A stretch of 64,000 bases of DNA from Arthrobacter zhaoxinii (GTDB lineage: Bacteria > Actinomycetota > Actinomycetes > Actinomycetales > Micrococcaceae): NCBI RefSeq assembly GCF_025244925.1, contig NZ_CP104275.1, positions 1,550,001-1,614,000 of the forward strand, read 5' to 3'. Of the stretch, positions 9,662 to 18,700 are shown piece by piece. Made by a program: the position numbers and the translations under genes. Numbering within the stretch: position 1 is the stretch's first letter; the number at the start of each line of letters is the position of its first letter. The notes beneath the pieces are model-generated. The model was not told the origin of the DNA. It ran no database searches and saw only the letters and a program-made list of their open reading frames with translations.

Positions 9662-10159
9662 ATGATGTTTGAAACCGACCGCCTTGAAGCCCGCCACTTT
9701 GTGGATGAGGATTTGGAGGACTTTGCAGCGCTCTGCGCGGATCCGGCGGTCATGCGGTTCGTCGGTGACGGGACGACGCTGGACCGGTCGGAAGTCGCAG
9801 GATGGATTCAGGTCTGCAAAGAAAAGTATCTGAAGCGCGGCTATGGCACCTCAGCCGTCTTTGAACGGGACAGCGGCGAATTTGTCGGCTATTGCGGCGT
9901 CATCCGGGCGCCCGGCCAGGACTTTGACGAACTGATATACGTTTTCCATCAAAGGTTCTGGGGCAAAGGTTATGCCACCGAAATGGGCCGGGCGATGCTC
10001 GCCTACGTCTTTGAGCTCTCTCACCTGGAGTTCATCTCCGCGACGATCGATGCCGGCAACGAGGAATCGAAACGGGTAGCGTGCAAGATCGGAATGGCGG
10101 AGCGGCCGTTTCCCGACGACGACGTGAGCTACTGGACTATCGATCGCCCCGACGACTAA
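9662..10159 (+). CDS. GNAT N-acetyltransferase (RimJ/RimL type)
   Basis: 165 residues with ribosomal-protein-acetyltransferase-like order: ETDRLEAR strand 1, GEFVGYCGVI strands, and the acetyl-CoA loop FWGKGYATE followed by the SKRVACKIGM C-terminal motif. ATG 9662 (or 9665) starts directly before the conserved ETDRL. An in-frame ATG at 9626 would add 12 unconserved residues. Its 3' end overlaps the convergent second acetyltransferase by 23 bp. Substrate unknown. Confidence 0.8.
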   Translation: MMFETDRLEARHFVDEDLEDFAALCADPAVMRFVGDGTTLDRSEVAGWIQVCKEKYLKRGYGTSAVFERDSGEFVGYCGVIRAPGQDFDELIYVFHQRFWGKGYATEMGRAMLAYVFELSHLEFISATIDAGNEESKRVACKIGMAERPFPDDDVSYWTIDRPDD

Positions 10160-10673
10160 CGGGCTCGGAGCGGTACCGCACCTCCGACAGTGTGGACCCG
10201 GCGAAGACCTGTTCCTTGGTTGCCCCGTCCAGGGACATTCCCCTTCGTTCGTAGAAGGTTCGTCCCCACTGGTTGGAATCCAGCACCCACACCGAGACAG
10301 CGGTATGCCCGCTTCCGCGCAACTGGTCCATCGCTGCCTCCCACAAGCGGCGTCCGACTCCCGTGCCGACAAAGTCCGCCAGGAGATAGAGGGCGGTGAC
10401 CTCACCGACCCGGGGATCGGCGTCGTCGTCGCCGCTGGTGTCAGCGTGGGAGAACCCCACTATTTTCGAACCGAGCACGGCCAGATGCGGTGCAGGCGCC
10501 GGCCCGTCACGGATCAGCCGCTTCCAACCCGCCGACCGTCGCTCTACGTCCAGCCCGTCCAGAAGGGAATCCGGCATGAGGCCGCGGTAGGCCCACTGCC
10601 AGGCTTTGACATGGACCAGCGCGAGAGACTCGGCGTCGTGTTCGGTGGCTCGGCGGATTTCGACGGTCGGCAT
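10137..10673 (-). CDS. GNAT N-acetyltransferase
   Basis: 178 residues. It opens with IRRATEHDAESLALVHVKAWQ, typical of a GNAT that acetylates small molecules, and has acetyl-CoA motif A (VTALYLLADFVGTGVGRRL) and motif B (NQWGRTFYERRGM). The frame stays open to 11147, but homology begins at ATG 10673. Convergent overlap of 23 bp with the preceding acetyltransferase; the two are not paralogs in tandem. Confidence 0.8.
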   Translation of the reverse strand: MPTVEIRRATEHDAESLALVHVKAWQWAYRGLMPDSLLDGLDVERRSAGWKRLIRDGPAPAPHLAVLGSKIVGFSHADTSGDDDADPRVGEVTALYLLADFVGTGVGRRLWEAAMDQLRGSGHTAVSVWVLDSNQWGRTFYERRGMSLDGATKEQVFAGSTLSEVRYRSEPVSRRGDR

Positions 10674-10776
10674 GGATATCAGTGAACAATGCGGGGGACA
10701 TTTGCGCCAGCGCTTCATGCCTCTGCCCTGAAACGGTACTGCTGCGGTGAGTGGACTAGCCCGGAGATGCCCGCCG

Positions 10777-11448
10777 TTAGCGGCAGACGACCGGCTGCTG
10801 CACAAACCCAGTCGGTCCCACCGGCACGTAACCGCTGAGCTCATTTCCGTCGGCGTCGAGCTGTACGGTGTATTCGCTGGATTCAACCAGCCGGTATCCA
10901 TTAAAGGTGGAAGCGCCGTCGACGGTGAGCTGTCCGCCGGCCGCGTTCCATTCCAGGGTGTAGTTGCCGGCCTCGATTGGCCGGTAGCCGTCGTCGGTGT
11001 GCCACTCGCCAGCCGGCCGGCCGATTCCGTAGCGGCCCACCGCGTAAACCCTGCCACTTCCGGACGTGAAGAACGCGGACTCCCGCACCGCGGCGCGGCA
11101 TCCCTCCGGCCCCTGGGGCTCCAGGATGAAGCTGTCCGTCCCTGCATTGAGCAGCGATCCGAAGGCGAGGCTTGCGACCGCGGCGGAGGCGAGGAGGGCC
11201 GGGGCCGAGGAGTGCGGCCGGGTATTCGGGTGGTCGCGATCCCGGCTCCACGTGCTGAGCCACCGGAACGCCAGTGCTACCAGGAGCAGTGCGATAGCCG
11301 CCATCCCGGGACTGACGATCCAGGAACCGATAACCAGGACCCACCCGGTGGCGGATGCCAGGATGCCCACCAGTCCAAGCAGCAGGCAGGCGCCCGGCAC
11401 AACAACCCGCAACGCAACTGTCCGATAGTGAGGTTCGTTGGAATCCAC
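10777..11448 (-). CDS. Membrane-anchored hypothetical protein
   Basis: About 223 residues. Two or three N-terminal TM segments (about 12-35, 40-60 and 80-98) precede a secreted-side domain rich in Gly, Tyr and Thr (DGYRPIEAGNYTLEWNAAGG, then a second similar FNGYRLVESSEYTVQLDADG). These look like a duplicated short beta motif. GTG 11448 is chosen because it follows the upstream stop codon by 2 nt with GGGAAAGG ahead of it. Co-transcribed with the APH-type kinase. No function assigned. Confidence 0.65.
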   Translation of the reverse strand: MDSNEPHYRTVALRVVVPGACLLLGLVGILASATGWVLVIGSWIVSPGMAAIALLLVALAFRWLSTWSRDRDHPNTRPHSSAPALLASAAVASLAFGSLLNAGTDSFILEPQGPEGCRAAVRESAFFTSGSGRVYAVGRYGIGRPAGEWHTDDGYRPIEAGNYTLEWNAAGGQLTVDGASTFNGYRLVESSEYTVQLDADGNELSGYVPVGPTGFVQQPVVCR

Positions 11449-11450
11449 GG

Positions 11451-12299
11451 TTACAACCTTTCCCGGAGCCAGGTGTTGGCCCGGGTGACCGCTTTCCCGA
11501 TCTCGTCCGCTGGCCGGCCGTTCAGTAAAGCGAACGCGACCTGCTGCAGCCGGAACGTGTTCCGCCGGACCGCAGCACGGCGCACCTCCGGGGAGCTGGC
11601 AATCAGCGGCAGGTTGTCCCATCCATTCCAGGCACCGATGCAGGCAAGATCCGTGGAGCGGTCGCTCCGGGACGCCAGATCCCAATCCAGTACTCCGACT
11701 ATGCGGTTCCCTTCCCAGAACACGTTGTGTCCTGCGAGATCGCCGTGGGCAAAGACCTCGCGGACCGGTTCGAGGTTCGCCAAGGCGGCGACCGCATCCG
11801 CAGCCCGCCCCTGAACGTCCTGATCAAGACGCGGCAGAACCTCTTCACACTGGATCCGGTACCAGTCCGAGCCTCCGCAGAAGGCCAGGGGCTCGGCCAG
11901 CAATCCCTCGAGCGGCTCCGCGGGAATGGAGGAGACCGAGCGGAGCAGCTCCTGCAGCTGGCCGGGGTCGCCGTCACCTGCCGGACAGGGCCCGCCCGGG
12001 ATCAGCCGGGTCGCGACAGCCGAAAGCCCCTCGAGCTCCACGACGGGTCCCAGGGACCGGGGGAGGAGGAAGCCGACCGATTCCGGAATGCTGTCCACCA
12101 GCTGCTGCCGCTTCCGCATAGCCGGTGCCATGCCCGGATCCCGTCCGATCCGCACGGCGGCGTTGCCGTCCAGCAGGACCACAACATGAGCCGATCCAAT
12201 TTCCACAATCGACCGAGGAGCCGCCTGCACCGCCGGGGGCAGCCCTTCGACGGCGGCATCCACGAGTGCATGCAAAGTGCGGTTCTCGATTGTCCCCAT
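11451..12299 (-). CDS. Aminoglycoside-phosphotransferase-family kinase
   Basis: 282 residues with the APH/choline-kinase catalytic core: HGDLAGHNVFW (catalytic Asp and Asn) and IVGVLDWDLAS (Mg-binding Asp). The N-lobe strand VVLLDGNAAVRIGRDP carries an Arg where antibiotic kinases often have the ATP-binding Lys. Such proteins phosphorylate hydroxyls of aminoglycosides, macrolides, sugars or choline; nothing here fixes the substrate. Upstream member of a two-gene operon with a membrane protein. Confidence 0.8.
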   Translation of the reverse strand: MGTIENRTLHALVDAAVEGLPPAVQAAPRSIVEIGSAHVVVLLDGNAAVRIGRDPGMAPAMRKRQQLVDSIPESVGFLLPRSLGPVVELEGLSAVATRLIPGGPCPAGDGDPGQLQELLRSVSSIPAEPLEGLLAEPLAFCGGSDWYRIQCEEVLPRLDQDVQGRAADAVAALANLEPVREVFAHGDLAGHNVFWEGNRIVGVLDWDLASRSDRSTDLACIGAWNGWDNLPLIASSPEVRRAAVRRNTFRLQQVAFALLNGRPADEIGKAVTRANTWLRERL

Positions 12300-12441
12300 G
12301 GTCCGAACCTAACAGGGCCGTCGGCGTCGAGCCCGCAGCCCGGTTGCAGGACGGCCGTGGACGCGAACGCCAGTGACCCGGCGGTAGGCTCATCCTTCCC
12401 GGACGGACATCTACGTTCGGCGGCAGAGCGTTGGGGGACGA

Positions 12442-13455
12442 ATGAAACAGGCAGTCATTCTCGGAGGGACGGGTGTCCTCGGGCAAGCCATAGCGCACCG
12501 CCTGCTGGAATCCGGGTGGGAGGTGCGGGTGACCGGCCGGAGCGCTTCGAAAATGCCGGCGGCACTCCGGCAAGCCGGGGCGGCATTCGTGTCGTCGGAC
12601 GGGCGCAGTGCCCGCGACCTGGCGCACGCGATCGGTCCAGGCGCTGATCTGCTGGTCGACGCCGCCTGCTACACGGCCGTCGACGCCGAACTGCTCCTTC
12701 CCCATCTGGCGTCGATCGGCTCGGCGGTAATGCTGTCCAGCAAAGCGGTCTACATCGACGACGCCGGCAACCACGTCAATTCCGACGTCGCGCCTCGCTT
12801 CGAGCGTCCCGTGCAGGAAAGCCAGCAAACCATGAAGCCGTCCCACGGCAACTACGATTCCCGTGAGGGCTACGGGGCCAACAAGGTGGCGGCCGAGCAG
12901 GTGCTCCTGGACAGCGGGCATCCGGTGACGGTCATCCGTGCCTCGAAGGTCCACGGTGCCGGCGCCGTAAGGCCGCGGGAATGGATGTTCGTCAAGCGCG
13001 TCCTGGACCGTCGGCCCGCGGTCTTCCTCGCCGGCAACGGTGCCGGCGGCGATCACACCACCGCTGCCGTCAACACCGCGGCCCTGGTCGAAACGGTTGC
13101 CGGCCGGCCGGGCCGTCGGATCCTCAACAGCGCGGACCCCGACGCCCCCACCGCCCGGGAGATTGCCCGCACCGTCGCGGCGTACCTGGGCCACGACTGG
13201 GAGGAGATCCTCCTCGGGGCCACTGACGATCCCGGCCTCGGCGCGCATCCCTGGGATCTCACGCCGCCGCTGGTCCTCGACACCCAAGCCTCGCTGGCCC
13301 TGGGCTACCGCCCGGTGGGCACCTATGCGGAGACCGTTCCGGCCGCCGTCGACTGGCTCCTGGCTTCACCAGCCAATCAGCCCGCCGGCGGGGATCCGTT
13401 CTTCACGTATTACATCGACTACGCCCGCGAGGACGCCTACCTAGCCGCACGCTGA
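12442..13455 (+). CDS. NAD-dependent epimerase/dehydratase family protein
   Basis: 337-residue extended short-chain dehydrogenase. The N-terminal Rossmann motif is VILGGTGVLGQAI; the active-site region has SSKAVYID and then YGANKVAAEQ, where the usual YxxxK catalytic pair appears as Y-G-A-N-K. The pattern resembles reductases such as isoflavone reductase- and epimerase-like proteins. Divergent from the kinase; start preceded by GGGGGACGA. Substrate unknown. Confidence 0.8.
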   Translation: MKQAVILGGTGVLGQAIAHRLLESGWEVRVTGRSASKMPAALRQAGAAFVSSDGRSARDLAHAIGPGADLLVDAACYTAVDAELLLPHLASIGSAVMLSSKAVYIDDAGNHVNSDVAPRFERPVQESQQTMKPSHGNYDSREGYGANKVAAEQVLLDSGHPVTVIRASKVHGAGAVRPREWMFVKRVLDRRPAVFLAGNGAGGDHTTAAVNTAALVETVAGRPGRRILNSADPDAPTAREIARTVAAYLGHDWEEILLGATDDPGLGAHPWDLTPPLVLDTQASLALGYRPVGTYAETVPAAVDWLLASPANQPAGGDPFFTYYIDYAREDAYLAAR

Positions 13456-13550
13456 GAATCCATGACGTGCACGACGACGACGCGCGGCAGCCGGTGCGCA
13501 ACGGCAGCGCAATCACGAAGGTTGAGCGGAACGGAAGGATGGGGAACACC

Positions 13551-14600
13551 ATGCAGTGGAATGCCGGACAGGCGTTAAACGATTTGGAACAGGCGGCAAA
13601 AGCCGCACTTCCGGAGTACGTGTACGGCTACTTCGCCGGGACTGCCGGCGGCGGCGAATCCGTACAGGATGCAGCCGCCCAGTGGGGTGATGTCAGGTTC
13701 CGTCCGCGGGCGTTCACCCGGACGTCCTCACGGGGAACCGCGACGTCCGTATTGGGCGTGCCGCTCCAGACGCCCGTCCTGGCGGCGCCGATGGCACAGC
13801 AGAACGCAGCGACGCCCCTGGCGGAACTCGCCACTGCGCGTGCAGTGCGCCGCACCGGATCGCTGCTGGGAGTCTCCACCAATACATCGGTACCGTTCGC
13901 GAAGATCGCGGCAGAAGGGGTGCCGTGGTGGTTTCAGGTGTACGTCATGAAAGACCGTGGCCTGTCCGATGCCCTGGTTGAACGGGCTGCTGCCGCCGGC
14001 GCCAGGGCGCTTCTCCTCACCGTGGACACGACACGGCTGTCCTCGGGCGGACTAATCATCGATCCGCTGCTGTGGCCGGAGGTACCGGGCAAGACGAGGC
14101 TGGCCAACCTCCTGGAAGAGGATCTATCCGGACTTCCCGGCGGCGCCACGGAGGCAGCGGGGGACCTGACGCTGGACGTCATCAGTGACCTGCGCGAACG
14201 TTCGGGTCTTGAGGTGGTGGTCAAGGGGATCCTGCGCGGCGATGATGCCCGCAGGGCGGTCGATGCGGGAGCCGCCGGCGTGCTCGTGTCAACGCATGGC
14301 GGCCGTCGGCTCGGCAGATCGGTAACGTCCATCCAGGCGCTGCCCGAGGTGGTCCAGGCCGTCGGCGGTGACTGCGAGGTCTACGTCGACAGCGGTATCC
14401 GCACCGGGGACCATATTGCGGCGTCCCTGGCCATGGGCGCACGCGCCGTTTTTGTCGGACGGCCCATGCTGTGGGGACTGGCTACCGGCGGAGAGGACGG
14501 TGCAGCAGCCGTCCTGGGTGGACTCACCGAGGAACTGCGCGCCACCATGGCCGGTATCGGTGCGGACAGCATCGCGGACATTACCGCGGACCTGCTGTAG
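13551..14600 (+). CDS. Alpha-hydroxy-acid oxidizing protein (FMN-dependent)
   Basis: 349 residues in the (alpha/beta)8 lactate oxidase/glycolate oxidase fold. Visible are the LPEYVYGYFAGTAGGGES opening, VLAAPMAQQ, LLTVDTTRL, the FMN-contacting Lys in EVVVKGILRGDDA, the catalytic His and Arg in HGGR, and the phosphate loop DSGIRTGDHI. The commonly conserved G-x-R-E-R-D stretch after TVDT is replaced by LSSGGLIID, and SNHGGR reads STHGGR, so substrate specificity may differ from lactate. ATG 13551 has GGGGA seven bases upstream; ATG 13539 is less well placed. Confidence 0.8.
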   Translation: MQWNAGQALNDLEQAAKAALPEYVYGYFAGTAGGGESVQDAAAQWGDVRFRPRAFTRTSSRGTATSVLGVPLQTPVLAAPMAQQNAATPLAELATARAVRRTGSLLGVSTNTSVPFAKIAAEGVPWWFQVYVMKDRGLSDALVERAAAAGARALLLTVDTTRLSSGGLIIDPLLWPEVPGKTRLANLLEEDLSGLPGGATEAAGDLTLDVISDLRERSGLEVVVKGILRGDDARRAVDAGAAGVLVSTHGGRRLGRSVTSIQALPEVVQAVGGDCEVYVDSGIRTGDHIAASLAMGARAVFVGRPMLWGLATGGEDGAAAVLGGLTEELRATMAGIGADSIADITADLL

Positions 14601-14806
14601 GACCCATCCGCAACATGTTGAGCGGCGTTCCCGGCTCGGACGACGGCGGACGGCGTCGAACCCGACTGGAGCGTCAGCACGGCTGGCGCCAAGACAGCGG
14701 GTGAGCCGGCCTTGATGACCGCCCGGGATCTGCACACGCACGGTAGACAACCGCGCAACCTGCCCGGAAACTTCAACCATCCCCGCCCCCGGAAGGAAAG
14801 AACACC

Positions 14807-15112
14807 ATGCCCACCAAGATCACGTTCGTCATTGACAACCCCGCCGACCCCGACGCGTTTGAGACTGCCTACAAAGGCATCGCGGACAGCGCCAAGCAGC
14901 TCCCGAAGCTGCGTCGCTACGAGGCCGGCAAGGTCTGGCCGAAGGAAAACGGCTCACCCACCCCTGCCCACCGGACGCTTGACCTGTACTTCGACAGCTA
15001 TGAGGACGCCTCGGCGGCCGTGACAACACCTCACGCTGCGGACCTCTTCGGTCAGCTGAAGGCCAGCGGGACCACCTTCATCGCCCTGTTCTCGGAGGTG
15101 GAAGAGGGCTAA
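14807..15112 (+). CDS. EthD-family protein
   Basis: 101 residues of the ferredoxin-like EthD/dimeric alpha-beta-barrel family (ITFVIDNPADPDAFETAY, then LYFDSYEDASAAVTTP and FIALFSEVEEG). Family members are small accessory or degradative proteins first seen with ether-degrading P450 systems; many have unknown roles. Strong ribosome-binding site (GGAAGG). It lies 206 bp after the hydroxy-acid oxidase with no clear terminator between them. Confidence 0.75.
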   Translation: MPTKITFVIDNPADPDAFETAYKGIADSAKQLPKLRRYEAGKVWPKENGSPTPAHRTLDLYFDSYEDASAAVTTPHAADLFGQLKASGTTFIALFSEVEEG

Positions 15113-15155
15113 GCGGTGCACGGTTTGCCTGCCTTAATCCTTATTCTCCTGGCGT

Positions 15156-15191
15156 CGATGCCCGTGTTCCATCACCGGACCACGGGCATCG
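15156..15191. terminator. Hairpin, bidirectional terminator position
   Basis: CGATGCCCGTG (15156-15166) pairs perfectly with CACGGGCATCG (15181-15191) across a 14-nt loop. It lies between the ends of the convergent EthD gene and the immunity-like gene. Its core and trailing CGGCTCT are shared with the hairpin at 16047-16085. Confidence 0.5.
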
Positions 15192-15194
15192 GCT

Positions 15195-16019
15195 CTAAAC
15201 AGTTCCGCTCGGTGATTCCCGGCCGGTTACCGAATCGCGCCCGCTGCAGTCCAGTTCCCGGGCCAGGGAATCCAGCTCTTTCGGGTAACCGCTCGGGAAC
15301 TGAGGCTGGTTCTGTGTGGGTGGCCGGTTGCTTGCTTTCGGTGCACCTGCGTGCCGAAGATCCCGGTCTAGTGCGGCAATGCCCTCCACAGTCCATGTGC
15401 GTGCAATCCCAAGACCGCCGTCACCAAACGGGATACGGACTTCCTTGTCACTGAGGGGCTCGGGGTAGGCCTTGGCCGAGGTCCAGGACAGGTACGCTGC
15501 ACGGGTTAACCAGATTTCCTGCTCCACGGACTGACTGCTAAGCCGTGCTCGGTCAGGCTCCCAGAGCCGGACGAGATCCAGAAACCACCGGGCAGCCTCA
15601 GGGGGAACGCCCACCGGGAAATCATCTGCGAGTTGCAACTTGACCTGATTGGTCAGTTCCTGATCGGATCCGGCCGAGCCGCTCAGGAGAACCATATAGG
15701 TGCCGTTTGGGTCCGGGCTGGAACGCATGGACATGAAATAGCTGCTCAACTGGGGTGCAGCATCGCGTTCCCTGGCAGTTCTCGGATTGATAAGTCCGGT
15801 AAGGCTTTGCTGTTCGGCCGGTACGACCTCATAGCTGACGGCGGTACTGTTCCGCTCACCGGTGTCGTGGTACCACTGCAGGCCGGTCCACGCGGACAGC
15901 AGCGACATCGTGCCCGCCAGACGTGCGGCGACGGTTTCGGGCTTTTCAACCCTCCCGGCCCAGTTCAGGTTGATGAACGGACCACTGCCGCTGCCGAACA
16001 TTTCCTTCGCAGACTTCAT
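15195..16019 (-). CDS. Putative immunity protein (Imm52-like)
   Basis: 274 residues, soluble, no signal. The N-terminal half (FINLNWAGRVEKPETVAARL, then SLLSAWTGLQWYH) recalls the W-x-x-R and Leu-rich pattern of Imm52-type immunity proteins from polymorphic-toxin loci; this is by eye only. The C-terminal tail (about 230-274) is low-complexity and hydrophilic. ATG 16019 is preferred because a longer frame would include a 13-bp hairpin. No toxin gene lies next to it, so it would be an orphan immunity gene. Alternative: an unrelated hypothetical protein. Confidence 0.5.
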   Translation of the reverse strand: MKSAKEMFGSGSGPFINLNWAGRVEKPETVAARLAGTMSLLSAWTGLQWYHDTGERNSTAVSYEVVPAEQQSLTGLINPRTARERDAAPQLSSYFMSMRSSPDPNGTYMVLLSGSAGSDQELTNQVKLQLADDFPVGVPPEAARWFLDLVRLWEPDRARLSSQSVEQEIWLTRAAYLSWTSAKAYPEPLSDKEVRIPFGDGGLGIARTWTVEGIAALDRDLRHAGAPKASNRPPTQNQPQFPSGYPKELDSLARELDCSGRDSVTGRESPSGTV

Positions 16020-16046
16020 ATGGTCAACGTACAGCCTGCCCTGGCA

Positions 16047-16085
16047 CCGAGGCCCGTGTCCCCTCACCGGGAACACGGGCCTCGG
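16047..16085. repeat. Hairpin repeat related to 15156-15191
   Basis: CCGAGGCCCGTGT (16047-16059) and ACACGGGCCTCGG (16073-16085) form a perfect 13-bp stem with a 13-nt loop containing TCACCGG. That loop core and the trailing CGGCTCT also occur at 15156-15196, so two related hairpins bracket the immunity-like gene. Confidence 0.6.
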
Positions 16086-16156
16086 CTCTCACCGGCATAT
16101 GTTCGGCCGGGTGCTGGACTGCGCGGATCAACCGTTTTCGCGGCCCGGATGCGGGC

Positions 16157-16182
16157 TTCCACCTGTTGTGAAACAGGTGGAA
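16157..16182. promoter_or_regulatory. Perfect 11-bp dyad upstream of the UvrA-like gene
   Basis: TTCCACCTGTT-GTGA-AACAGGTGGAA is a perfect inverted repeat with a 4-nt spacer, 83 bp before the UvrA-like start. It could be an operator or a stem-loop; no T-run follows, so a terminator is less likely. Confidence 0.4.
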
Positions 16183-16264
16183 TCAGAGACGCTGGGAGGA
16201 CCGCCAGAGGTGCAGGGGCTAAGCGTGTAGACGACACCAGCTAGCTCGTAAGCAGGGAGAATCC

Positions 16265-18657
16265 ATGGTTGAACCGGCCCCCGTACACAGCATGGGTCCG
16301 CCGTCGGCCGTGGTTCAAATCCGAGGCGCTCGGGTCCACAACCTGAAGGACGTCGACGTCAACGTCCCGCTGGACCGGTTAGTGGCCGTTGCAGGAGTCT
16401 CCGGCTCGGGAAAATCCTCGCTCGCCATGGGGGTGCTGTATGCGGAAGGGTCTCGGCGGTACATCGAGGCGCTGTCCACCTATACCAGGCGGCGGATGGC
16501 GCACGCCGCCCGCGCGGCCGTCGACTCCGTGCGCCACGTCCCCGCCGCGCTGGCCCTGCGCCAGCGGCCCGGCGTACCCGGGGTCCGTTCGACCTTCGGG
16601 ACTTCCACGGAGCTGCTGAATGTGCTGCGGCTGATGTTCTCCCGGCTCGGATCCCATCTGTGCCCCAACGGGCACCGCCTGTCCCCGACCATCGACGTCG
16701 CCGCAGGCAAGGAACTCGTATGCCCCGAATGCGGGGCGGCCTTCCCTCCGCCGGGCGCGGAGTCCCTGGCCTTTAACTCCGCCGGCGCCTGTCCGGCCTG
16801 CGAAGGCACCGGCACGGTCCGGGAGGTGGACGACGCCGCCCTCGTCCCGGACCCGTCCAAAACCATCCACGACGGCGCTGTGGCCCCCTGGCGTATGTTC
16901 GGCCTGACCATGATGTCGCGCGTCGTGGCCGAATTCGGTGTGCGCACGGACGTCCCGTACGCCGAACTCACCGAACGTGAGCGGCAGATTGTGCTTGCCG
17001 GCCCGGAGGAGAAAAAGCACATCAGCGCAGCGACCAGTAACGGCAAGCTGTTCGAGGTGAACATAACCTACCGCAACGCCCGCCTGGCGGTGCAGGAAGC
17101 AATGAGGAACGCTACCAATGAGGCGGGCCTGGCCCGGGTGGCCCGTTTCATTAGCGCGCACACCTGCCCGGTCTGCCAGGGAACGCGCTTGTCCCGGGCA
17201 GCGCTGGGGACAGAAGTGGCGGGCATCAACCTCGCTGACGTTTCGGCCAAGACACTGGACGAGACGCTCATCTGGGTGCCGACCGTCGTCGACCCGCTGC
17301 CGGCGGAAATGCACCCGATGGCCCGGATGACCGTCTCCCAGTTCGAGGAGATGGCCCGGCGCCTGGTCCAGCTTGGCCTGGGCTACCTTACCCTCGACCG
17401 CGCCGGTGCCACGCTATCCACGGGGGAACGGCAGCGGGTGCAGCTCGCCCGCGCGGTGCGCAACGAAACCACCGGGGTACTCTACGTCCTCGATGAACCG
17501 TCCATCGGCATGCACCCGGTCAACGTCGAAGGCCTCGTCGGGATCATGCGGGACCTGCTGGACGGCGGGAACTCGGTGGTGCTGGTGGACCATGACGTGC
17601 AGGTGCTGCGCGAGGCCGACTGGATGATCGAGATGGGGCCCGGCTCCGGCACCGAGGGGGGGTCCATGATCGCTCAGGGGCCAATCAGCGGGATTACTGC
17701 GGATCCTGCTTCACTGATTGGGCCCTTCCTCGAGGGCAGCGGGGAGCCCATAGTCCGCCGACGTGCTGCCGCCGAGGCAATGTACGACGCCGGCACCGTC
17801 CACCTGGCAACGGTACCCCGCTTCCGGAGAACGTGGTGTCCGTTGATCCGTCCGGCCTGACTCGGGAAGACGTGGTGGATGCGACCCCCATTGGCGTGAA
17901 TATCCGCTCCACCGTCGCCACCTATTCGGGCATCCTCGACAACCTGCGCCGTGCCTACGGCGCCACGGACGCCGCCAGGGAACGGGGGCTGGCGGCGGGG
18001 GATTTTTCCTACAACACCGGCTCGTTGCGGTGCCCTCGCTGCGAGGGCACCGGCCAGGTGGTGCTGGATGTCCAGTTCCTGCCCGACGTCGACATACCCT
18101 GCCCAGACTGCACCGGTTCCCGGTACGCTCCGGCCGCCAACGACGTCCTGCTGGACACCGCCGGCGGGAGGTTTACGCTGCCGGGTGTCCTGGCCCTGAC
18201 CGTGCGCGAGGCGTACGAGGTCCTTGCCTCCCTGCCGAAGGTGCGCCGGAAGCTGCGGACCCTGAAGGACCTCGGCCTCGGCTACCTGACGCTGGGGGAG
18301 GACACTCCGGCACTATCCGGCGGCGAGGCACAGCGGCTCAAGCTTGCCGGTGAGCTGGGCCGGGACCAGTCCGGCACCCTGTTTATCCTCGACGAGCCCA
18401 CGGTCGGCCTGCATCCGCTGGACACGCGGGTGCTGATCAAGGTGCTGGACCGGCTCCTGGCCAAGGGCGCCACGATCGTGGTCATCGAACACGACCTGGA
18501 CCTGATTGCGAACGCGGACCACGTCATCGACCTGGGGTCGGGCGGGGGCGAGGCCGGTGGCCGGATCATCGCCACCGGTACGCCCGACGACGTCGCCGCC
18601 AACCCTGCCAGCAGCACCGGCCGCTACCTCAGGGCCTTGCTGCAAGGTGACGGATAG
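16265..18657 (+). pseudogene. UvrA2-type ABC protein gene broken by an internal deletion
   Basis: Two frames (16265-17860 and about 17812-18657) encode the two halves of a UvrA-like, drug-resistance-type excision ABC protein. Half one has GVSGSGKS (residues 44-51), the zinc-finger Cys pairs (CPECGAAF, CPVCQGTR), signature LSTGERQR, Walker B VLYVLDEPSIG and VDHD. Half two has CPRCEGTG and CPDCTGSRY, LSGGEAQR, LFILDEPTVG and IEHD, but no Walker A. At 17812 the first frame passes from VHLAT into unrelated residues, and the second frame resumes with GTPLPENVVSVD. Roughly 45-50 codons holding the second P-loop are missing and the frame is shifted, so a functional full-length protein is unlikely. 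Confidence 0.8.
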
Positions 18658-18700
18658 TCGCAGGGAAAGGCCGGAGTCGCCCCGTAGTACGCTTCGGGCC

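Noticed and set aside
14601..14806. Gap between the hydroxy-acid oxidase and EthD genes searched for a small gene or RNA
   Set aside because: Frames there are short and unbalanced; no hairpin or promoter pattern beyond the EthD ribosome-binding site.
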